This document shows positions 9,032 through 17,855 of a stretch of 64,000 bases of DNA, in pieces. Both the position numbers and the translations under genes were made by a program. The number at the start of each line of letters is the position of its first letter. The stretch's first letter is position 1. Source of the DNA: Alphaproteobacteria bacterium. GTDB taxonomy: Bacteria > Pseudomonadota > Alphaproteobacteria > UBA828. Below the pieces are notes generated by a model. The model saw only the letters and a list, made by a program, of their open reading frames with translations. It did no database searches and was not told where the DNA came from. The stretch is taken from contig JAJDUK010000034.1 in assembly GCA_022826665.1 (NCBI GenBank), positions 1 to 64,000 on the forward strand, read 5' to 3'.

Positions 9032-9664
9032 TCAGTCCGGCGGCAGGTTGACTGCGGCGACGCGCCAGGCCTGGCCCTTGGCGGGACCGTCCACGTGGTC
9101 GATCCGGGTGATCGAGAGATTGTCGATGCTGAAGGCGAGCGCGCGCTCCGCATCGAGGCCGAGCGCGAGCGCCAACGCAGCCCGGATCGAGCCGCCGTGG
9201 GCCACCGCCACGATGTCACGGCCGGCGTGCTGCGTCGTGCTGCGCTCGACGGCGGCGGTGACGCGCTCAACCACCTGGACGAAACTCTCGCCCTCCGGCG
9301 GCGTGATGTGCGCGGGCGCGACCCAGTACTTGTGGGCGAGGCCGCTGCCCCGCTCGGATGCGACCTCGCTCCAGGTGAGGCCATGCCAGGCGCCGAAATC
9401 CTGCTCGTCCAGGTCCGCCTCGATGACCCGCTCCGGCACCGCGTGGCCGGCCTCGGCAATCGCGTCGGCGGTCTGGTGGGTGCGCAGCAGGTTGCTGGTG
9501 AGCCAGACGGCATCTGGTGGCAGCGCGCGGGCCAGCCCCTCGAAGCGCGGCCGCTCGCTGGTATTCGCGGGCACGTTGGTGCGGCCGTAGAGCCGGCCGC
9601 CGTGGTCGGTGACGGGTGCGTGGCGCACCCACCACCACCGGGTCACAGTTGTCGAGGTGGTCAT
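9032..9664 (-). CDS. cobC: Histidine phosphatase, alpha-ribazole-phosphatase-like (CobC)
   Basis: A 210-residue branch 1 histidine phosphatase: catalytic RHAP near residue 14 (WWVRHAPV), a second active-site block EQDFGAWHGL, and the C-terminal VAHGGSIRA with the second His. CobC removes the 5'-phosphate of alpha-ribazole in lower-loop cobalamin synthesis. That role is inferred from translational coupling: the ATG at 9664 overlaps the cobS stop (ATGA). Without the neighbour it would be called a generic phosphoglycerate-mutase-like phosphatase. Confidence 0.82.
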   Translation of the reverse strand: MTTSTTVTRWWWVRHAPVTDHGGRLYGRTNVPANTSERPRFEGLARALPPDAVWLTSNLLRTHQTADAIAEAGHAVPERVIEADLDEQDFGAWHGLTWSEVASERGSGLAHKYWVAPAHITPPEGESFVQVVERVTAAVERSTTQHAGRDIVAVAHGGSIRAALALALGLDAERALAFSIDNLSITRIDHVDGPAKGQAWRVAAVNLPPD

Positions 9665-10500
9665 CGAACCGCCGCAAGCGTGAGTAGGAACAGGACTTCG
9701 GAGAACTGCTGGACGCCGCCCAGAACGTCCCCAGTGTGGCCGCCGACCTGCCGCTCCGCAAGCCAGGCGACTGCGGCGGTGCCGATGCCGGCGATGAGGA
9801 AGGCGACGAGGCCGCTCCAGGTCAGGAGGCCGACGGCGAGAACCGCCGCGAGCGCCAGGCTGGTCCACACGTGGGTCGACGGCGGACGGCCGGCATCGGC
9901 GGCGAGGCCGTCGGCCCGTGCCGGGTCCAGCCAGAGCATGACCGCCGGCATCGCCGCGCGCGAGACGCCGGCAGCGGCAACCATCGAGGCGATCACGAGG
10001 CCGATCTCCTCCAGATCGGCGATGGCACCCACCTTCGCCGCCAGAATCACGACCAGCACGATCACGCCGTAGGCGCCGATGCGGCTGTCCCGCATGATCG
10101 CGAGCTTGCGCTCCCGCGTGCTGCCCCCGCCGAAGCCGTCTGCCATGTCGGCGAGGCCGTCCTCGTGCAGCGCGCCGGTGATGAGCGCGCCGGCGCCGAC
10201 GGCGAGCACCGCCGCCACGATGTCTGGCAGGCCGATTCCTGTGGCGATCGCATAGACGATCCCGGCGAACAGTCCGATCAGCGCGCCCACGATGGGGAAG
10301 GCGCGGACCGCACGGCCGAGGGACGGCGTGTCGCCTTCGGGCCGCGCCGCCTTCAGCGGCACCCGTGTGAGGAAGAGCAGGGCGGCGCGAAGGTCGCTCC
10401 GCCAGACCCGTACCGCGCGGTACGCCTTCTGTTGGAGGGGAGCCTCGTCGCCGTCGTCGTAGCGCATGTGCCTCTTGTCCGGGCTGCCCCGGCCCGGCAT
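9661..10500 (-). CDS. cobS: Adenosylcobinamide-GDP ribazoletransferase
   Basis: Joins adenosylcobinamide-GDP to alpha-ribazole in the last steps of cobalamin synthesis at the inner membrane. The conserved HEDGLADMADGFGGG block is present, followed by KLAIMRDSRIGAYG, with six or so membrane helices. The ATG at 10500 gives 279 residues; an ATG at 10467 (MRYDDGD) is an alternative, as both precede the conserved part. It is coupled to the downstream phosphatase and divergent from cobT across 84 bp that show no cobalamin riboswitch. Confidence 0.94.
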   Translation of the reverse strand: MPGRGSPDKRHMRYDDGDEAPLQQKAYRAVRVWRSDLRAALLFLTRVPLKAARPEGDTPSLGRAVRAFPIVGALIGLFAGIVYAIATGIGLPDIVAAVLAVGAGALITGALHEDGLADMADGFGGGSTRERKLAIMRDSRIGAYGVIVLVVILAAKVGAIADLEEIGLVIASMVAAAGVSRAAMPAVMLWLDPARADGLAADAGRPPSTHVWTSLALAAVLAVGLLTWSGLVAFLIAGIGTAAVAWLAERQVGGHTGDVLGGVQQFSEVLFLLTLAAVR

Positions 10501-10584
10501 CCTGCCTCAGCCTTATAGGCCAGCGTGCCGCCGCCGAGAAACCCCACGTTTTCCCCCTTGCGGCAACCGGCTTGCGGAACCGCC

Positions 10585-11613
10585 ATGCCCGATGACGTCC
10601 AGCTCGGTTCGTTGAGCGCCTTCCGCGCGCGCGTGGCCGCCATGCCGGGGCCGGATGAGGCGGCGGCCGAGCGGGCACGGGCGCACGATGCGCAGCTCAC
10701 CAAGCCGGCCGGCGCCCTCGGCCGGCTCGAAGCCCTCGCCCAATGGGCCGCCGCGTGGCAGGGGCGCCATCCGCCGCGCGCAGAGCATATCCAGGTCGTC
10801 GTCTTCGCCGGCAATCACGGGGTCGCGGCGCGCGGAGTCTCGGCCTATCCCCCGGCGGTCACGGCGCAGATGGTCGCCAACTTCGAGAAGGGCGGGGCCG
10901 CGATCAATCAGCTCTGCGACGTGCTGGGTGCAGAATTGACGGTGATGCCCCTCGACCTCGACCGGCCGACCGACGACATGACGTTAGCGCCGGCGCTCGG
11001 CGAGGCGGATTGCGTCAAGGCGTTGGAGGCGGGGATGGCGGCGGTGGACGCGGACACCGACCTGCTCTGCCTCGGCGAGATGGGCATCGGCAATACCACC
11101 GCCGCAGCCGCGCTCGCGGCGGCGCTCTGCGGTGGGGACGGAGCCACCTGGGTGGGGCCTGGGACCGGTGTCGATGCCTACGGGCTCGCGCGCAAGGCGG
11201 CCGTCGTTGATGCGGCGCTCGCGCGGCACGCCGACGCACGCCGCGATCCGCTGGCCGCGCTCCGCTGCGTCGGCGGGCGGGAGCTTGCAGCGATCGCGGG
11301 CGCCGTGGTCGCGGCACGGGAGAGCCGCGTGCCCGTACTGCTCGACGGCTTCGCCTGCACCGCCGCCGCGGCGATAATTGCGAAGCTGCGGGACGACGGC
11401 CTCGACCACTCCCAGGTGGCCCACCGCTCGGCAGAGCCAGGGCATCGGCGTTTGCTGGAGGCGCTCTCCCTCGACCCACTGCTCGATCTCGGCTTGCGGC
11501 TTGGCGAAGCCTCGGGCGCCGCGCTCGCCGCCGCGCTCATGCGTATGGCGGTGGCCACGCACAACGGCATGGCGACCTTCGAATCGGCGGGAGTCAGCGG
11601 CCCCGCAGGCTAG
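10585..11613 (+). CDS. cobT: Nicotinate-nucleotide--dimethylbenzimidazole phosphoribosyltransferase
   Basis: Activates the lower ligand base to alpha-ribazole phosphate, the substrate of the CobC/CobS pair on the opposite strand. The 342-residue protein has the family blocks FAGNHGVAARGVSAYP, GEMGIGNTT, VLLDGFACTAAA and LRLGEASGAA, whose Glu is the expected general base. The ATG at 10585 matches the family N-terminus. The stop codon lies in the first arm of a terminator hairpin. Confidence 0.95.
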   Translation: MPDDVQLGSLSAFRARVAAMPGPDEAAAERARAHDAQLTKPAGALGRLEALAQWAAAWQGRHPPRAEHIQVVVFAGNHGVAARGVSAYPPAVTAQMVANFEKGGAAINQLCDVLGAELTVMPLDLDRPTDDMTLAPALGEADCVKALEAGMAAVDADTDLLCLGEMGIGNTTAAAALAAALCGGDGATWVGPGTGVDAYGLARKAAVVDAALARHADARRDPLAALRCVGGRELAAIAGAVVAARESRVPVLLDGFACTAAAAIIAKLRDDGLDHSQVAHRSAEPGHRRLLEALSLDPLLDLGLRLGEASGAALAAALMRMAVATHNGMATFESAGVSGPAG

Positions 11614-11650
11614 GTCGTTTCTGCTTTGTACGGAAACGACCTAGCCTTTT
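11611..11650 (+). terminator. Rho-independent terminator of cobT
   Basis: TAGGTCGTTTC (11611-11621, beginning with the cobT stop) and GAAACGACCTA (11633-11643) form a perfect 11-bp stem with an 11-nt loop. GCCTTTT follows, giving a short U-tract on the plus-strand transcript. Confidence 0.75.
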
Positions 11651-11729
11651 CTCGCTCACGGCAGCCGGCCTGCGGCCGGCGCCTCCGCGAGGGCGCCGCA
11701 GGGGCGGCGGGCCGCAGTCGCGGCCTGTC

Positions 11730-11754
11730 GCGTGTCCGTCAAAGACGGACACGC
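11730..11754 (-). terminator. Terminator-like hairpin after the ABC exporter genes
   Basis: GCGTGTCCGTC and GACGGACACGC form a perfect 11-bp stem around a 3-nt loop, 9 bp past the minus-strand stop at 11763. There is no U-tract, so termination is likely but not certain. Between this and the cobT terminator lies GC-rich sequence with further small palindromes and no gene. Confidence 0.5.
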
Positions 11755-11762
11755 TCTAAGGG

Positions 11763-12593
11763 TTACTCCCCGATCTGATGCAACAGGCCGCGAATGCGGG
11801 CGCTGCGCAGGAAGGCGAGAAACGTGCCGATGCCGACCGCTATCCAGCCGATGTTGAGCACGGTCGCGCGCATCATGTGATCGCCGCTGAAGGTGCCATC
11901 GACCAGAAGCGCGCGCATGCCCTCGAAGACATGGGCCGACGGCAGGATTGCGGCCACCGGCTCCAGCCAGTCCGGCAGGATCGAAAGCGGATAGTAGACA
12001 CAGCTGAACGGCGCCAGCGCAAAGATCAGGAACCAGGCGAGGCTCTCCGCACCCAGGCCGTAGCGCAGCACCAGGCCGCAGACGAAGAAGCCCACGGCCC
12101 AGCCCATCACGATCAGGTTCACGAAGAAGCCGATCAGCGCGAAGCCGAGATCGAAGATCGAGAACGCGTAGAGCACGAAGGCGAGGCCCACCGCGCCGGT
12201 CATCCCGATCAGCGTGCGGATCAGGCTGATCAGCATGAGCGCGCAGATCAGCTCCCACGGCCTGAGCGGGCTCACGAAGAGGTGGCCGAGATTGCGCGCC
12301 CACATCTCCTCGATGAACACCAGGGAAAGGCCGATCTGACCGCGGAACATCACGTCCCAAAGGATCACGCCGGCGAGCAGGACGCCTGCGGCCTGTGCGA
12401 ACCACGTGCTGTTGGTGACGAGGAACATGGTGACCAGGCCCCAAATGATCATCTGCACCGTGGGCCAGTAGGTGAGCTCCAACAAGCGGGGCCAGGAGCG
12501 CCGCAGCAGATAGGTGTGGCGCAGCACCATCGCGCCGATCCGCTGTGCGGAGCCATGCAAAGGCAGCACCCGTGCCGCACCGTCCCCTATCAT
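11763..12593 (-). CDS. ABC-2 type transporter permease
   Basis: A 276-residue inner-membrane protein with about six helices and the ABC2_membrane layout, including the EEMWARNLGHLFVSPLRPWEL coupling region and the PFSCVYYPLSILP segment before the last helices. It pairs with the ATPase encoded immediately upstream; its ATG at 12593 overlaps the ATPase stop. The family exports diverse substrates such as drugs, lipids or polysaccharide. Location after the dimethylformamidase genes might mean export of a toxic amide or amine, but that is speculation. Confidence 0.85.
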   Translation of the reverse strand: MIGDGAARVLPLHGSAQRIGAMVLRHTYLLRRSWPRLLELTYWPTVQMIIWGLVTMFLVTNSTWFAQAAGVLLAGVILWDVMFRGQIGLSLVFIEEMWARNLGHLFVSPLRPWELICALMLISLIRTLIGMTGAVGLAFVLYAFSIFDLGFALIGFFVNLIVMGWAVGFFVCGLVLRYGLGAESLAWFLIFALAPFSCVYYPLSILPDWLEPVAAILPSAHVFEGMRALLVDGTFSGDHMMRATVLNIGWIAVGIGTFLAFLRSARIRGLLHQIGE

Positions 12594-13342
12594 TGCGCCG
12601 CCTCACTGAGGCTGGAGGTGCCGCGCACGATCTCGAGGAAGACCTCCTCCAACGTGTTGCGGTCGTGGCGCTCGATCATGGTCTCGGGCGGGCCGCTCTC
12701 GACGATGCGGCCGCCTGCCATCACGAACACATCGTCGCAGAGCCGCTCGACCTCGGCCATGTTGTGGGAGGCGAGCAGGATCGAGGCGCCGGTCTCCGAC
12801 CGGTAGCGCTCGATCACGCCCCGCACCCAGTCGGCGGTGTCGGGATCGAGCGAGGCCGAGGGCTCGTCGAGCAGCAGCAGCTCGGGTTCGTTGAGCAGCG
12901 CCTTGGCGAGCGCGACCCGCGTGCGCTGGCCGGCCGAGAGCTTGCCCGTGGGCCGCTTGAGGAAGTCGCCGAGGTCGAGGGTCTCGGCCATCCGCTCGAT
13001 CCGCCGACGCACGCCGTCAAGGCCATAGAGCTTGGCGTAGACGGTCAGGTTCTCGCGCACCGTGAGCCGGTGCGGCAGGTCGGTGTAGGGCGAGGAGAAG
13101 TTCATGCGCGGCAGTAGCGCGTAGCGGTTGGCCGCGAGGTCTCTGCCGAAAATGCGCACGGAGCCTGCGCTTGGCAGCAGCAAACCCAGGACCATCGCCA
13201 GGGTGGTGGTCTTGCCGGCGCCGTTGGCGCCGAGCAGGGCTGCGGTCGTCCCGCGTCCGACCGCGAAGCTCACCGCATCGACGGCGGTGACCTTGCCGAA
13301 ACGCTTGGTGAGGTCCTCGACCTCCAGGACGGGGCCGCTCAT
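12590..13342 (-). CDS. ABC transporter ATP-binding protein
   Basis: A 250-residue nucleotide-binding subunit: Walker A GANGAGKTT, signature LSAGQRTRVALAKA, Walker B LLLLDEPSASLDP and a switch His (LLASHNM). The ATG at 13342 (MSGPVLEVEDL) is chosen because homology starts there; the open frame upstream would overlap the dimethylformamidase gene by 38 bp. It lies 34 bp after that gene and overlaps the permease start, so dmfA1-dmfA2-ATPase-permease reads as one transcript. Confidence 0.92.
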   Translation of the reverse strand: MSGPVLEVEDLTKRFGKVTAVDAVSFAVGRGTTAALLGANGAGKTTTLAMVLGLLLPSAGSVRIFGRDLAANRYALLPRMNFSSPYTDLPHRLTVRENLTVYAKLYGLDGVRRRIERMAETLDLGDFLKRPTGKLSAGQRTRVALAKALLNEPELLLLDEPSASLDPDTADWVRGVIERYRSETGASILLASHNMAEVERLCDDVFVMAGGRIVESGPPETMIERHDRNTLEEVFLEIVRGTSSLSEAAQ

Positions 13343-13376
13343 CGCGGCCCCCGGTGACGTCCGGTCCGGGTCTCGC

Positions 13377-15629
13377 TCAGAACGGGGTCGGATCGGCGAA
13401 GCGGCGCAGGACATTCTCGGTCATGCGCGAGACGTTGTTGTCGTGGTCGTTGTGGGCGAGGCTGCCGCACCAGGATATCGAGCTGGTGGAGAACACGGCG
13501 CCCCCGTTCGGGGTCTCGTAGAACACGATGTCCGCGCGCACCAGCGGGTCCTGCGTGCCGTCGCAGTTGGGCCGGTTCACGTCGAGCTCCTCGCAGACCA
13601 CGAGGTAGAGGTCCGTGTGGCCTTCGGAGCTGGCCAGCACATAGGTGTTGGGCGGCGTGCCCAGCAGCGGGTCGGCCCGGTCGAGCTCGAGCCCCGCCGC
13701 GCCGCCGCCGATCAGCCCGAAGTCGCCGATCTTCTCGTCCTTGCCGATGCCTTCGCAGATCCAGGCGACCTCCTTCTTGAAGCTGTCCGGCTGGCGCACG
13801 TAGTAGGACGAGATGTCGAAGCCCTGAGCACTGAAGCCGGTGCCGGCAATGACCTGCGGCGGCCGGCCGTTGCGGCGCCAAAGGCCGCCGTACTCGCCGG
13901 TGAAGCTGTGATAGTACTCGCCGGGCCGGGCGATCCAGGTGCGGATGCCGTCCTCGGCGCGGCGCACCTCGATACAGCCCGGCACCTCGGTGTGGTAGGC
14001 GATGCGCCAGTACCAACCGTTGGCACCCATGTACATGAGCCGCCCGCCGCGTTGCTGATAGGCGTACATCGCATCCCACATCGCCTTGGAGTGGTATTCG
14101 GGGTGCGAGCCAGTGAGCACCACCGTGTAGTCCTCGATCGCCGCCAGACCCTCGTAGTGCAGGTCCTCGTCGGTGACGACGTCGTACTCGAAGCCCTTCG
14201 CCTCCAGCCACTCGGTCAGGTGCGTGTCGGCGTTGAACTGCCAGAGCGTGGATTCGCTGCCGCCGATCCATTCCAGCGCCTTCGGGCGGAAATTCAGGAC
14301 CGGCCTGAGCCGCGAGGAGTAGCAGATGCCGCTGCCGTCGATGTGGCTGTCATAGAGCGAGGTGCCGTATTCCCGGTGCTCGCTGCGCTGCAGGTTCTTC
14401 TCGTTCAGCACCGTGAGCCGGCCGGTGAGAATCTGCGCCGCGCCCATGTTGGTGGACATGTTGGTGTTGGCGTAGGCCATGTAGCTCGCGGTCGGCAGCA
14501 GGAAGCAGATCTTCGCGGTGGGCGCGCCGCGCGGGGCGCGCACGGCGAAGGGGATGTATTCCTCGCCGCCGCCTTCGCCCCGAAGCCTCGCGGCATAGAC
14601 GCCGCTCTTCAGCCGCTTCGGGCAGGTGAGCGAGAAATCGACCTCCCAGCGTGCGTCGTAGACGTCGTCCTCGTGGAAGTGGATCGCGCCGTACTGCTCC
14701 GGCGCGTTCTGCCAGTTCATCTCGCTGCCGTCCCAGCACCAGCCGGTGACGGCGCGGGTCGGCAGGTTGACGAGGCTGCCGTGCAGCGCGTTGGCGGAGA
14801 GATCGGTCGCTGTTATCGTCTTGATGCCTTGGGAGAAGTCCCAGGCACCGACGATGGAGGTGGCGAGCGCTCCGTCCACCGGGCGGGTCTTGGCCAGCTC
14901 CATCTCCGCCGGGGTCAGCACGCGATTGGCGACGCGCGGGCTGTCGATGCGCCCGTTGTAGAAGCCGCCGCAAACCGTGCGGCCCTTGTCCACACGCCGG
15001 AAGTAGCCGCCCATGGTGAGCGGCGCGTCGTGCTTGCCCGGCCCGCTGAGCTCCGATTTCTTCTTCAGGACGCGGGCGTGGTTGACGTTGGGGTAGTCGT
15101 TGAGCGGCTGCTGCACCAGCGTGATCTGCTTCGTCTCGGCGTTGTAGGTCGCGGCGACGAAATACCACTGGTGCGGGATCAACGGCCGGTTGGTGGCGGT
15201 CACCTCGATATTGCCGTCGCCGTCGCCGAGGCAGAGCGCGAGCGAGCCGTCCTGCTTGGTGATGATGAGGGCCGCGCCCGCCTTGTCGCGGTCGCGCCAG
15301 TTGGAGATCAGCGCCTGGGTGCCGCGATCGGGCGTCGTCGGCCAGATGAATGCCTGGAATGTGAAGCTCTCCAGCCCCTGGATCGCGGGATGGGACGGCA
15401 CCTCCATGAAGGAGCCGTCGTAGCAGACCTGCTTGCGTCCCTCGTAGGTGCCGCTCGCGCTGGTGCGGACCACCTTCTCCTTCACGCCCGGCCCGTCGGG
15501 GTTCTCGTCGCCGCAGATGAGGCGGACGATGTCGCACTTGTAGGAGGGGGCTTCGCAACTCACCATGAAGTTGATGGTCTCTCCCGGCGTCACACTGACG
15601 CGGTCGGCATAGCCCGCGATTCTGGTCAT
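13377..15629 (-). CDS. dmfA2: N,N-dimethylformamidase, large (catalytic) subunit
   Basis: Hydrolyses N,N-dimethylformamide to dimethylamine and formate. The 750 residues match the known large subunit in length and layout: N-terminal strand region, a LamG-like jelly roll near 80-260 (FTFQAFIWPTTPDRGTQ), and a C-terminal GATase-like domain. The described enzyme holds a mononuclear iron through two Tyr and one Glu. Here Y383/Y386 (ASYMAYANTN), Y421/Y426 (YGTSLYDSH) and E511 (GSHPEYHS) are at equivalent places; this assignment is from memory of the family, not an alignment. The small subunit is encoded directly upstream. The true substrate may be another small N-substituted amide. Confidence 0.88.
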   Translation of the reverse strand: MTRIAGYADRVSVTPGETINFMVSCEAPSYKCDIVRLICGDENPDGPGVKEKVVRTSASGTYEGRKQVCYDGSFMEVPSHPAIQGLESFTFQAFIWPTTPDRGTQALISNWRDRDKAGAALIITKQDGSLALCLGDGDGNIEVTATNRPLIPHQWYFVAATYNAETKQITLVQQPLNDYPNVNHARVLKKKSELSGPGKHDAPLTMGGYFRRVDKGRTVCGGFYNGRIDSPRVANRVLTPAEMELAKTRPVDGALATSIVGAWDFSQGIKTITATDLSANALHGSLVNLPTRAVTGWCWDGSEMNWQNAPEQYGAIHFHEDDVYDARWEVDFSLTCPKRLKSGVYAARLRGEGGGEEYIPFAVRAPRGAPTAKICFLLPTASYMAYANTNMSTNMGAAQILTGRLTVLNEKNLQRSEHREYGTSLYDSHIDGSGICYSSRLRPVLNFRPKALEWIGGSESTLWQFNADTHLTEWLEAKGFEYDVVTDEDLHYEGLAAIEDYTVVLTGSHPEYHSKAMWDAMYAYQQRGGRLMYMGANGWYWRIAYHTEVPGCIEVRRAEDGIRTWIARPGEYYHSFTGEYGGLWRRNGRPPQVIAGTGFSAQGFDISSYYVRQPDSFKKEVAWICEGIGKDEKIGDFGLIGGGAAGLELDRADPLLGTPPNTYVLASSEGHTDLYLVVCEELDVNRPNCDGTQDPLVRADIVFYETPNGGAVFSTSSISWCGSLAHNDHDNNVSRMTENVLRRFADPTPF

Positions 15630-15705
15630 GTGTAGCTCTCCCAGGGCCTGGCGGTAGATTGTCGGTGGTTAAAGAGGGCCGCTCGCGTGGTGGCGATCGC
15701 GACGT

Positions 15706-16008
15706 TTACTCAGGCAGCGCCTTGCCGGTGTGCTGCTTCCAGCGCAGGCGAAAGACGTAGCGCTCGGCGTCGTCGATATTGTCGAAGGTCTTGTCGAGCA
15801 GCTTCACGGGCTTGCCGCGCACGCCCGAGAGCTGGGCCAGGCGCCATTCGCGGCCGGGCTTGGTGCAGACCAGGCAATGCTTGCCCTTCACGTCGGCACC
15901 CCTGAGCGTATTGAGTACCCGCTGCAGGTCGGGGCTGTGGTGGCCAATCGGCTTGGCCATGAACTCGTCGACGACGTAAAGGTCCTTTTCCGTGACTTGA
16001 TAGGCCAT
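15706..16008 (-). CDS. dmfA1: N,N-dimethylformamidase small subunit-like protein
   Basis: A 100-residue basic protein. Its core SPDLQRVLNTLR, then REWRLAQLSG and FDNIDDAERYVFRLRW, resembles the small dimethylformamidase subunit, which also has a P-x-LQRV-x-N start and a C-terminal A-x-x-x-VFxRR helix. It is shorter than the roughly 130-residue characterised subunit, mainly at the N-terminus. AGGGAG lies 6-7 nt before the ATG at 16008. It precedes the large subunit by 76 bp, as in known loci, which strongly supports the call. Confidence 0.78.
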   Translation of the reverse strand: MAYQVTEKDLYVVDEFMAKPIGHHSPDLQRVLNTLRGADVKGKHCLVCTKPGREWRLAQLSGVRGKPVKLLDKTFDNIDDAERYVFRLRWKQHTGKALPE

Positions 16009-16104
16009 CGGTGACTCCCTGTGGCACGGCGCCTGCGCTTCCCCTTAAGGCGGGGGGATTAGACCGAAATGCGCCGGGCGAGACAACACCTGCGTTGCCG
16101 CCGG

Positions 16105-17631
16105 TCAGCGTTCCGGGGCGCCCCCTTCGGCGACACGCTGCGCCACGAACGCGTCAAGCTCCTCGGCGATGGCGGGGTCGAGAGAGGGCTCCTCGTAGTC
16201 CGCGAGAAGCTGCTTCCAGATTCGCGTGGCCCGGTCCGATGTCTCGACCGCGCCGGCGTCACGCCAGTTCTCGAAGTTGCGCCAGTCCGAGAGCATCGGC
16301 CGGTAGAAGGCGGTCTCGTAGCGCGCCATCGTGTGATCGCAGCCGAAGAAGTGGCCGCCGGGGCCGACCTCGGCGATGGCGTCGAGTCCCAACTCTTCCT
16401 CGCTGGTATCCAGAGGCTTCAGAAACGCCTGCATCATCTGGACCATTTCGGCGTCCATGATGAATTTCTCGTATGACGCGCAAAGCCCGCCTTCGATCCA
16501 GCCGAACCCGTGGATCACATAGTTGGCCTGGGCGAGGACGACCGGCCAGATGGACATCTGCGATTCGTATGCCGCCTGGGCGTCGGCCGCGTTGGACGCC
16601 GTGGCGTTGGATGAGCGCCACGGGATGCCGTAGCGCCGCGCGAGCTGGCCGGTGGCGATGGTCGCCTTGGCGTATTCGGGCGTTCCGAAGGCGGGCGAGC
16701 CGGACTTCATGTCGACGTTCGAGGTGAAGCTGCCGTAGACGGCCGGCGCACCGGGATTGACGCATTGCGAGAAGACGATCCCGGCGAGCGCTTCGGCGTT
16801 CTGGAGCACGAGTGCGCCTGCGACGTTGATCGGCGCCATGGCGCCCGAGAGAGTGAACGGGGTGTAGACCACCGGCTGATTCATCTCCGCCATCACGATC
16901 GCGCCTTCCAGGAGCCCGCCGTCGTAGATCAGCGGCGAGTTGGAATTGACGACCGTGTGGATCGAAGGCTGGTGCAAGAGGTCGTCGTGACCGATGCCGC
17001 GCGCGATGCGCGCGATCTCGATCGCATCCGCCATTCGCTCGTGGCCGATCGCATAGCCGAAGACGGGCTTGTCCGTGAGCGTGACCGACGCGGCCACCGC
17101 GTGCAGGTGCCGCGTGCGGACCGGCAGGTCGACGGGCTCCACGGGGTAGCCCGCCAGCGCATGCACCGCATTGAGGGCGTGACAGAGCCGGATGAGATTC
17201 TTGTAGTCCTCGAAATTGCCGGTGACCCGGCCGCGCTCCCGATCCGACACGTTGGGCGCTGAGCCCACGCTGCCCCAGATGGCATCGTTGCCGCCGAATT
17301 CGAGATCGCGATGGCTGGAGCGGCCGTGCAGCGTGAACCTGCGCGGCACCGTCTCGAGCTTCTCCTCGACGAAGGCGGGATCGAAATGAACCCGCTTGCC
17401 ATCCTCGCCGACCGTTGCACCGGCCTTTCGCAGTATTTCCACCGCGCGCGGTAGCTGGAACTCCATGCCGTTGTCACGCAGCACCCGCAGCGAGGCATGA
17501 TGAAGGGCCTCGACCTGATCGTCGGAAAGAACCCGCATCGGGTCATAGGGATTGGGGACCTGCCCGAAGGGCGATTGTTCGACAGCGTTCCGGTCTGCAA
17601 CCCGCCTGCCTCGGCTCCTGGCTCTGGCCAT
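16105..17631 (-). CDS. MttB-family (non-pyrrolysine) corrinoid-dependent methyltransferase
   Basis: A 508-residue TIM-barrel protein of the trimethylamine methyltransferase superfamily (COG5598). Blocks include YDPMRVLSDDQVEALHHASL at the N-terminus, NPGAPAVYGSFTSNVDMKSG and a C-terminal GGHFFGCDHTMARYE. No in-frame TAG is present, so it belongs to the non-Pyl relatives of MtgB, which demethylate quaternary amines such as glycine betaine. The ATG at 17631 has AAGGA 8 nt upstream; a TTG two codons earlier is less likely. No corrinoid protein gene is adjacent, so its methyl acceptor is unknown. It heads the run into dmfA1-dmfA2 and diverges from the LysR gene. Confidence 0.85.
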   Translation of the reverse strand: MARARSRGRRVADRNAVEQSPFGQVPNPYDPMRVLSDDQVEALHHASLRVLRDNGMEFQLPRAVEILRKAGATVGEDGKRVHFDPAFVEEKLETVPRRFTLHGRSSHRDLEFGGNDAIWGSVGSAPNVSDRERGRVTGNFEDYKNLIRLCHALNAVHALAGYPVEPVDLPVRTRHLHAVAASVTLTDKPVFGYAIGHERMADAIEIARIARGIGHDDLLHQPSIHTVVNSNSPLIYDGGLLEGAIVMAEMNQPVVYTPFTLSGAMAPINVAGALVLQNAEALAGIVFSQCVNPGAPAVYGSFTSNVDMKSGSPAFGTPEYAKATIATGQLARRYGIPWRSSNATASNAADAQAAYESQMSIWPVVLAQANYVIHGFGWIEGGLCASYEKFIMDAEMVQMMQAFLKPLDTSEEELGLDAIAEVGPGGHFFGCDHTMARYETAFYRPMLSDWRNFENWRDAGAVETSDRATRIWKQLLADYEEPSLDPAIAEELDAFVAQRVAEGGAPER

Positions 17632-17690
17632 CCCCAACGTCCTTCAAGAACCCCGCGCAGACACTAGGCTAAGCCGCGCCAAGAGCTGTC

Positions 17691-17732
17691 CAGAATTCAT
17701 AATATTCTGCAAATCCATGAACCAATTTCATG
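17691..17732. promoter_or_regulatory. Two palindromes in the mttB/lysR divergent region, one MetR-box-like
   Basis: CAGAAT-N7-ATTCTG (17691-17709) and CATGAA-N5-TTCATG (17716-17732) lie 6 bp apart. The core of the second, TGAA-N5-TTCA at 17718-17730, matches the known MetR consensus TGAANNNNNTTCA. The LysR protein encoded 120 bp away is MetR-like at its N-terminus. The 17632-17855 gap is also the most AT-rich stretch locally, as expected for divergent promoters. Confidence 0.6.
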
Positions 17733-17855
17733 TATTGTCGGGTGATGGTGCAGGGAGGGGGCGTCGTTGCTGTCCGTGATTCTGAATTCGGGGTGTTTGA
17801 TGACGAGCCGCGATAGACTTGGCGTCTATGACGCGCCCGCTACGGGTCTCGCTGC

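Noticed and set aside
10501-10584. Cobalamin riboswitch upstream of cobT or cobS
   Set aside because: The gap is only 84 bp and lacks a B12-box-like sequence, so there is no room for the aptamer.
16105-17631. Pyrrolysine-containing trimethylamine methyltransferase
   Set aside because: There is no in-frame TAG codon and no pylTSBCD gene is seen; it is the non-Pyl MttB type.
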